Part shown: one piece after another, positions 43,974 through 53,700 of the stretch
Numbering within the stretch: the first letter of the stretch is position 1
How the letters are laid out: every line of letters starts with the position of its first letter
From: Echeneis naucrates
Taxonomy: Eukaryota; Chordata; Actinopteri; Carangiformes; Echeneidae
Direction of reading: 5' to 3'
Length of the DNA: 64,000 bases
NCBI RefSeq assembly: GCF_900963305.1
Contig: NW_021780168.1
Location: 1,204,956 to 1,268,955, forward strand
Position numbers and translations under genes: made by a program
The notes under the pieces: generated by a model
What the model was told of the DNA's origin: nothing
Databases searched by the model: none
What the model saw: only the letters and a program-made list of their open reading frames with translations

Positions 43974-46900
43974 GACGTGCTGAAGAGGTTAGAATTTTCC
44001 AAAGAACACATTGACTGGCCTAAAAAGAAATTTTGTGGACTGATGAGAGTAAGATTGTTCTTTTTGGGTCAAAGGGCCACAGACAGTTTGTCTGACGTCC
44101 TGAAAAACACTGAATTCAAGCCACAGTACACAGTGAAGACAGTGAAGCATGGTGGTGCAAGCATTGTGATATGGGGATGTTTCTCCTACTATGGTTTTGG
44201 TCCTATTTATCACATACCAGGGATCATGGATCAGTTAGAGTACATCAGAATACTGGAAGAAGTCATGAAGTTGAAGTTGAACCTTCAAGTATATTTTAGT
44301 TTATACGATACATTTCTCAGTTTGTAAAGACTTTCTTTAAAGTATTTTCAAATCCAATTACTTTTTCCAATTTTCTTGCTTTGAAATAGAATGTGCAGTG
44401 TCCCCAATGCATTTGTGTTCATTAAAATACTATTTATTTGACAAATTTTTACGTTTACTCACCTTTTTAAAGACACTGCTTATTATGAACATAACTGTAA
44501 ACATACACAGATACATTGGTATCGTTTTCTCAAGTAACAATGTTACATGTTAAAAAAAAGCACAGATAAAAATACATTCAGTTGTCATGTGGACACCTCA
44601 ATAGAACTGTTTTCAGTCTGGTTTTAAAGGTTGTCAAGGTTGAGGGCAGTCACATCTTCTGAGAGACTGTTTCAAAATTTAGCAGCATAAAAGTGGAATG
44701 CAGCCTCACCATGTTTAGTCCTGACTCTGGGCACCACCAGGAGACCACTCCCCGAGGTTCTCAGAGCCCGAGAGGGTTCATATGGCTCATATGTCAGAGA
44801 TGTACCTTGGTGCTGGACCATGAAGAGACTTGTACACAAGAAGAGCCGAGATGATGTGTTCAAATTACAATGTTGACAGTAGAGTCAGTTCAGGTTCTTT
44901 ACAGTGTTGTTTCATTTTTTCATGAAATCTTGTCCCTGTTTGAACACATCTTTTATTCTTTACTCAGGTTGGGAGACTGCAGGTTGTCAAGATCAGCTGT
45001 TCTTCTCTGGTCTCAGCTCTGAAGTCCAACCCCTCCCATCTCAGAGAACTGGACCTGAGTCAGAACTGGTACCTGCAGGATTCAGGACTGAAGGATCTGT
45101 GTGGTTTTCTGGAGAGTCCTCACTGTAGACTGGAGACTCTGAGGTCAGACTCATGTTTTATTTCTGCTCTCAGATTAATATGATGTTACAGTTGTGGTGA
45201 CTCTGACCTGCAGACAGGTTTATATTTATGAGGGAAAATCCTCTTCAGGTTTTTAACATTTAAACTGTTAAATTTTTCTAAATTACTTTTGAAAACATTA
45301 TATTTATAATTTTGAAATTGCATTTGAATTGGGCATAATTTATTAATCAATCTTGTATTTTGAAAGGGGAAATTATATATTCATGAATATTTGTATGTTA
45401 ATGTTCAGATTTTAGTTTGTACTTCATTTCATTCATTTATTTATTTGCATGTCATTTCATAAAAATGTCTAACAAGACATGTATTTAATCATACAGTGGC
45501 TGTTGTAACAACATAAACTCTTATATCTGCATATACACAGATACATTATTATCCTTTTCTCAGGTAACAATGTTTCATAATATTTTAAAAACAACAAATA
45601 ACCAATAAAAAGATTGAACATTCTTTCTGAGGCCTTGGAAATAAAATCAGCTACTACATGAGTCCCTTTCCTAATAAGGAACTCATGTTTCTCAGAATCA
45701 TCAAAATCAAATAAATCAATATAAATATAAACCATTTAGGCAAGGCAAGTTTATTTATAGAGCACAATTTGTACCCCCAGTAATTCAAAGTGCTTTACAG
45801 ATCCAGACATAAAAAAAAAAAAAAAAAAGCACAGATAAAAATACATTCAGTTGTCATGTGGACACCTCAATAGAACTGTTTTCAGTCTGGTTTTAAAGGT
45901 TGTCAAGGTTGAGGGCAGTCACATCTTCTGAGAGACTGTTTCAAAATTTAGCAGCATAAAAGTGGAATGCAGCCTCACCATGTTTAGTCCTGACTCTGGG
46001 CACCACCAGGAGACCACTCCCCGAGGTTCTCAGAGCCAGAGAGGGTTCATATGGCTCATATGTCAGAGATGTACCTTGGTGCTGGACCATGAAGAGACTT
46101 GTACACAAGAAGAGCCGAGATGATGTGTTCAAATTACAATGTTGACAATTTGAGTCAGCCCAGGTTCTTTACAGTGGTGTTTCATTTTCTCATTAAATCT
46201 TGTCACTGTTTGTATTTGACTGTTGTGAAGCTGCTTCCTGTTGGTTCAGCTGTTTGACTTTCATTTTCTAAACTTCTACTTTCTAAACTTTCTAAACCTC
46301 TGAACAGATGATGAAACATTGAACACTTTCAAGCAGGAACTTTGTCTCCTAAAGTCACATCTTTTATTCTTTACTCAGGTTGAGTTACTGCAGTTTGTCA
46401 GAGATCAGCTGTTCTTCTCTGGTCTCAGCTCTGAAGTCCAACCCCTCCCATCTCAGAGAACTGGACCTAAGTCAGAACAATGAACTGCAGGATTCAGGAC
46501 TGAAGGATCTGTGTGGTTTTCTGAAGAGTCCTCACTGTAGACTGGAGACTCTGAGGTCAGACTCATGTTTTATTTCTGCTCTCAGATTAATATGATGTTA
46601 CAGTTGTGGTGACTCTGACCTGCAGATAGGTTTATATTTATGAGAGAAAATCCTCTCCAGGTTTTTAAAATTTGAAATGTTAAACATTTCAAATGTTAAA
46701 TGGTTTGAAATAACTTTGTGAAACATATTTTTATTAATTTGAAAAAGATCCCAAACATTGAGAGAGCTAAACCTTTATACTTGAGTAACGCCCCCAACCC
46801 AAAGGTGTGTTTTCACACCCTCTGGTCTGCCCAAAAGGATCTGACATCCTGGTGAGGAAAAGGGAAGTGGGGTATCCCAAGTAGATCAAATGTAAGGAAC

Positions 46901-47738
46901 TGAAATTACCATTAAATTTCATAAAAAGGCAGAACCCACATGGGTTTATAAGACATGTATTTAATCATACAGTGGCTGTTGTAACAACATAAACTCTCAT
47001 ATATCTGCATATAAACATACACAGACACATTATTATCTTTTTCTCAGATAATAATGTTGCATAATATATAAACAAAAAATTCTGCTGTGTTTCCTCAGCC
47101 TTGGAAATAAAATCAGCTACTACATGAGTCTCTTTGCTAAAGAAAGAAATTAATCTGAATTTCTACTTCATCCAGTTTGCATAGTGAACAAATCCGGTCT
47201 TCCTCAGGTGTGGCATTAAAGCTCCCTGTTTCTGAACACAACTGTCCATAATGATCTTTGTCTTTTAGTTCAGTTATTCTTAATGTAAGGTTCCACACTG
47301 TAAGTGTTCTTATTAAGACAGTAGGTTCTTTATTTTGGCTTCCTCCAAACATCCAGAGATCATTTATCTCTCTGCTTTAGGAACAGTTTGTTTAAAATAT
47401 CTAATATCTCACACCATCATTCATTAATGAAAATATCAGATAAATCACTCATATAGAATATTAATTTCAGCTCACTGGTCCAGAGAAGGTGATGCAAAGT
47501 GTCAAAATTAAATATCTTTTTCTATGATCAGGCAGCTTCACAGATCTGTTCCAGAGCTGGAGCATTTGTCTCTTATGTCTGATACTCGAGGGCCCCCAAC
47601 CCAAATCACCATGAAGAGCCAACACTGAGGTCAATTTGTGTACTGCTGTAAGATAACCAATAGCTCTATGATGCTGAGTATTACAAAGAGAATATTCACA
47701 GAATCCCCAGACAGCAGAAGCATCGTCTGACACACACA

Positions 47739-47783
<45 letters not shown>

Positions 47784-50700
47784 AGACACACACACAGACA
47801 CAGACACACACACAGACACACACACAGACACACACACAGACAGACACACACAGACAGACACAGACACACACACAGACACACACACAGACAGACACACAGA
47901 CAGACACACACAGACAGACACACACACACACACACACACACACGTGTTCAGGGCTCTACCTGCAGACCGAGCTAAAACACTGACAGCTGGGTTAAATGTC
48001 ATGTGTTGGTCCAATGTCAGGCCAAGACATTTAACATTCCTGTTGGTCCAGCTGTTTAACTTTCATTTTCTAAACTCCTACTTTCTAAACCTTCAGTTCT
48101 GAAAAGATGATGAAACACTTTCAAGCAGGAACTTTGTCTCCTAACTCAGGTTGAAGAACTGCAGTTTGTCAGAGATCAGCTGTTCTTCTCTGGTCTCAGC
48201 TCTGAAGTCCAACCCCTCCCATCTCAGAAAACTGGACCTGAGTTGGAACTGGGACCTGAAGCATTCAGACCTGAAGGATCTGTCTGATCTTGTGAAGAGC
48301 CCAGACTTCAGACTGGAGACTCTGAGGTCAGTTGAGTTGGACTCAGTTCATGTTCCTTTCAGTAATATTGTTTAAATCCAGTATCAGAGCAAAGACTCAG
48401 TGTTTCCTGTGAACCTTCAAACTCCTCAGTGAAGCTGTGAGAGGAGAACAGAAACAGATTTCAGAATTAGACAGAAAGACAGAGAGAAAACAGTCAGCCA
48501 ATCAGATCAGTCAGAGGACTGTTGTGATCATGTGACCATCAAATGACACAGATTCCAGCTGAAGAACTCAGAGATGTTGTGATGTTCAGATTCTGGTCCT
48601 CGTCCATCAAACTGTCAGATCTGAGCTGAGACTGTTTGTTCTCTGATCAGGTTCATCTGTCACAGCTCTGAGATCAGTCTGACTGAAAGCTGCACATCAC
48701 TGATCATCTTTCATCACACTGTCACCATGTGGTCTTTCTGCAGACCAGAATCCTGTCTGTCTGTCTGTAGACAGAAATATGGGAGCAGCAGGCGTTGCAG
48801 GAATGTGAGGTAGCGCGGCACATGAGAGAGAGAGAGAGAGAGAGAAGCTCAGTCCTTCCCCCAGCAGCCTAGGCCTACAGCAGCATACCTAAAGAGTAGA
48901 GGACTTCAACTTTTTAACTATAAGCTCTGTCATACAGGAAAGTTTTAAGCCTGGTCTTGAAAATTACTAAAGAGTCCGCCCCCCGGACCGATGCTGGAAG
49001 TTGGCTCCATAGAAGAGGAGCCTGATAACTGAACCATCTGCCTCCAGATTTACTCTTGGAGACTCTAGGAACTCTAACCCTAACCCTAACCCTAAACCTC
49101 CATCTAGAGAGCGGAGTGGCCTGCTAGGACAGTAAGGAACTATGAGCTCTCTGAGATATGATGGAGCTTGGCCATTAAGAGCTTTATACGTTAAAAGAAG
49201 GATTTTGAATTCTACTCTACTCCAAGGTTTCTTACAGTGGAGCTGGAAGCCAAAGTGATGCCGTCCAGACTGATGAGATGCTTAGATAGTATTTTTCTGA
49301 GGTGCTTAGGACCGAGTACAATAACTTCTGTTTTGTCAGAGTTGAGAAGTAAAAAAGTTTCGGTCATCCAGACTGGACCCTAACCCTGAGGTCTGAATAT
49401 TTCATTGACTTCATTTGGCTTCATTGATAAGTACAGCTGAGTGTCGTCTGGATAATAGTGGAAATTGATGTGTTTCCTGATAATGTTGCCTAAAGGAAGC
49501 AGATAACGAGTGAAAATGACTGGTCCAAGTACCGAACTCTGCGGGACTCCAAAACTGGCTATATTGTGTGAGGAGGAGCTGTTGTTTACATGAACAAACT
49601 GATGTCTATCTGATAAGTAGGATTTGAACCACCTTAGTACAGTTCGTTTAATACCAATTTCATGTTCCAGTCTCTGTAGTAAAATATTATGATCTATGGT
49701 GTCGAATGCAGCACTGAGATCTAGAAGGAGAAGTATGGAGGCTGATCCATTGTCTGAGGCCATTAGAATGTCATTGGAGACTTTAACCAGCGCTGTTTCT
49801 GTGCTATGACGGCTGACTGTCCTGACTAATGATGTTACAGTTGTGGTGACTCTGACCTGAAGACAAATCTATATTTATGAGCTAAATCCTCTAAAAGGTT
49901 TTAACATTTAAACTGTTAAATGGTCGAAAGTAACTTTTGAAAACAGATTTTTAAATTTGAAAATGACATTTTAATTTCACCACTTTATATTCACAATGTT
50001 GACCATTTTAGTCAGTTCAGGTTCTTTCTAGTGTTGTTTAGTGTTGTTATTAAACCTTTTCACTGTTTGTATTTGAATTTTGGATCTGTCTGATCTTATG
50101 GAGAGTCCAGACCTCAAATTGGAGACTCTGAGGTCAGTAGAGAGTTTGACTTGGTCCATGAAGCTTTTAGCAAACTTGTAGTAACTTAACTATCAGTGCA
50201 AATACTCACTGTTTCAATGTTCTCACTCTCCAGTGAAACTTTGAGAGGAGAACAGAAACTGACTTCATGATTTGATGGAAAGAAAGAAAAAACAGTCAGC
50301 CAATCAGATATGAGTAATCAGGAACCAACCAAAGTCAGATGAATGTCAGTCAGCTAATCTTTGTCTTTGTCTTGTTGAATGTATAGAAAAAGAATGATTG
50401 AAGTTTGATGACTCTACACTGAAGTGTAAACTAACTCTGACAGAAGTATGTTCCACTCACTGTCTCGCTGTTTTTGCCTCTACAGGTTCAACGACAGAGT
50501 GATTACAGCTTCTACAGAGGAGACCTGTGAGTACTGAACCTCTGAGTCCTGTTCACCAAACTGACTGTGCTCTCTTCATCAAGATCTTTATACATTACAT
50601 TTAAACAACAGACTTTTGGGGAACCTGGATCCTTAAAGTCTGAACATGTTTGGACCACATGACCACCTGGGCCTGATCACATGATCAAATTTAAGTTTAA

Positions 50701-53700
50701 TACTGTGAGCTTTTTTGCACATATTTAAGTTGTTTACATTAAAAGTTTCAGGCAAATTTCAACTAAAAGTTACAAAACCATATTATTTACATTATTTTTT
50801 TAGTGTGTGGAGGTTTTTAATTTCATGTAATATACAGCAGATGAACATGGTTCCTTTCAGTAAACAAATTATTCAGGTAATATCTGGATCATTTGGTTCT
50901 ATGGAGTTATTTTATCTGTTAATCCACACAGAGCTAATCCCAGATTGATTTTAATTTCACTTTCTACAGCACAACAGCTGTTTATCAGTCAGTCTATAAA
51001 TACAACAGGTGGCTGCAGCTGGTGACTTTAACTGAATGAAGACAGCTGCAGACTTTAAACATCTACTGACTGAGTCCAGTCAGCAGATTTGTGGACCCGC
51101 CCACTCAGATTGGTACACAGCCAAAAGAAAACCAGGATCATCTGAGAGAAACGTGATGAGCTGCTGCTGCAGGACTCTACAGTTTCCTCCATCATCAGAT
51201 CTGAGTCAGAGGATGTGAGCAAAAACTGATTTCTGCTGTCTACTGTGTCTTCTCCTCCCATCAGGTGACTCTGATGTCACACTGGGTCCAAACACAGCAG
51301 AGACAAAGATGGATGTGTCAGAGGACACAAAACTGGACAAGGTGAGAGGTCAAACATCTTTGCTGATGCTCCAGACTGATTTAGAGGCTCAGCGCATGAC
51401 AGGAAATGGAGAACAAATATTAAACCAATATCTCCTGTAGCTGGCAATGATTTAATCTCTTTGGGCAGAGAAAGATAAATGGACAGAAACTGAAACTATT
51501 ATTTAAATTTTTCATGTTGAGTGATAGACGAGGAGTTTTTGAGTTAGATTACAATAAGACTGAAGACAGAGACTCGTAAAGTTTGTTCCCTTAATTCGTC
51601 ACCTGGAGTTCTTTAAAATCTGGACAAACATCGTTTTGAGGTCACAATCACTGATAAAGTAGCTGATTGATCAGCAGTCTGGCTTTCAGGTGAACAGTTA
51701 GATTTCTGTCTGACCAGTTTTACTGTCTGATTTCCAACATGGCTGCTGCTTCTGTGCTTCAGTTCAGTTTGACCTGTGTGTTGGTTTCCAGTCAAACTGA
51801 TGATGTTTCTTTCTGGACCACAGTCTCCACAGAGCTTCACACCTGAACTGAAAACTGAATCTACCAAAGTGTCCTACAGGTAATTCAGCTGATGTCATCT
51901 CTGCAGTGTTGGTGTCTCATGGATGGTTCCTCCTCTTCCCCTTCATGCTCAGTGTGCTCCTCTTAGACAGTGATATGGTGTTTGTGTGTCAGCTCATTCT
52001 ACCTTCTGTGTCCTGCAGGTTCAGGTGTCCTGGTCCAGGTATGTTCCAGTGTTCTTTAACTGGACTGGTGTTTGTTGTTGATCAGGAGGCGGAGCTCCTT
52101 TACAACACTGTCCAGTGGGATGAAAGCCTCCTCCAATCAGCTGGCAAGATGGCTGCTGGGCCGCTGTTCAATATCCACTGTCCTGAGGACGCTGTCTGTG
52201 AGCTCCACCTCCCACACTGTGAAACAGAAGACGGTGAGATAAAGATTAGTGCTTTTTAGAGCGATGCTTAAAAGCCAACAGTCCTGTTATCTGTTCTAAC
52301 AGCCCTGCTGTGATGCCACAGTTCCCATTCAGACTTTGTCAGAGTTGGTTTTATTTTGAACTTCAATCTCAGCCTGACAATGTCACAGTCACAGTCCACT
52401 GACAGTAACAGACCTTATTAAGGCACTCTGAAGAATTTAATAAATAATAAAGCAACAACATTTTTCTCCTGATAAAATGCTGGAAAAGAAACTGTTTTCT
52501 AAGATTTAGATCAAAGGAGGAGATATTTCTATAGCAAGTTGATGTTGTCAGATGTGTGACATCAATCAGATGGTTCTTCAGGAAGACTAGTTTGGATGTT
52601 GGGGAAACAAACAAAGGCTGGAACATCACAAAGACACACAGCTCTTCCTGTCCTGGATATAGAATAAGACCATCAGTATCATTGTACAGAATGTGTCTCT
52701 GTTTTCCAGCTCTACCCTCTGAAGGTCTGCTGTCTGTCGTCCACATCACTGATGATGGAATGAGCTTCCTCAAACCTCTGAAGATCACAGACACTCATGT
52801 GATTGTCGAAGTCTCTCATTTCTCTGCCTTTGGCCTCGTCTGGTTGGGCGAGATGCTACAGAGGTTATTCAACAACAAGAAACCTATTTGTGGCCAAGTT
52901 CTGCTGTTCCTCCGACCTCCGGCCAGAGACATTCAAATACTGGATGTGTTTCTCCTGCCAAGGAACCTCCCTTTGTCTGAGGTAAAGCTTTGTGTCAATG
53001 ACTTTAACTATCAAACTTCAAACATTCTCATGCTCAACATCTGAAATGTGAACCTTTAAATGTCTGTTGTTGGTGTTAATTTCCTCCCGCCAGTTCAGCA
53101 GATGTCATAAACAGCAGATCAGGATCTTTGTGTGTTTTTAAAAATGAGTTTAGTCTTTCAGCACTAACACTACAATGTCCTGTTGCTGAAGGTTGCTTCC
53201 CAACAAGATGATGCCGTTTACATCAAGAACTCTTCTGACTGTAAACTGATAGCTGACCAAAGGTACAGTGTCCTCTCTGATCCAGAGGACTTTGAAGTAC
53301 AGCCTGAGGTGAGTCAAACCTCCATACACTTCTAACATCTATTCCTCTGAGAGCTGTGTCACTGTTTGAAATCATTCTTGTTTTGGTCTTATTTCTATTG
53401 TGTTGATGTTAGCATGCTAACTAGTTAGCTTCATCTAGTCACTTTGCTGTAGAATCATTGCCGTACAACTAGTGGATTTAGTAGATAAACGTTTTCTTTC
53501 TCTGTTTTGTCTGTTTTTCTCTTTCACAGTCTGCTGAGTTTTACTTAAAGGAAAGGCAAAATTACTTTCCAACATTTGAGGTCTTCCTGACTCCAAACCA
53601 AAAGAAACTGACTCTGATGGTCAAAGATGAAGACGGAACAGAAGTGTGGAAACGCAAAGTCCCCCTGCAAAGTAAAGGTTTCATCTTCCTCTATATAAAA

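Larger units (their letters stand above)
29852..51510 (+). repeat. Right arm of large inverted duplication
   Basis: This is the partner of 1190-15524. Matching breaks off on the outer side near 51510, within the intron that comes before the FIIND exons, and on the inner side near 29852. Copy R sequence beyond 51510 therefore has no partner in this window. Confidence 0.9.

Noticed and set aside
47631-48014. Open frames of 67-127 residues made of Val-Cys or Ser-Val-Cys repeats
   Set aside because: They are translations of the (CA)n/(CAGA)n satellite. The same applies to the VCVCVC frames at 10026 and 15591.
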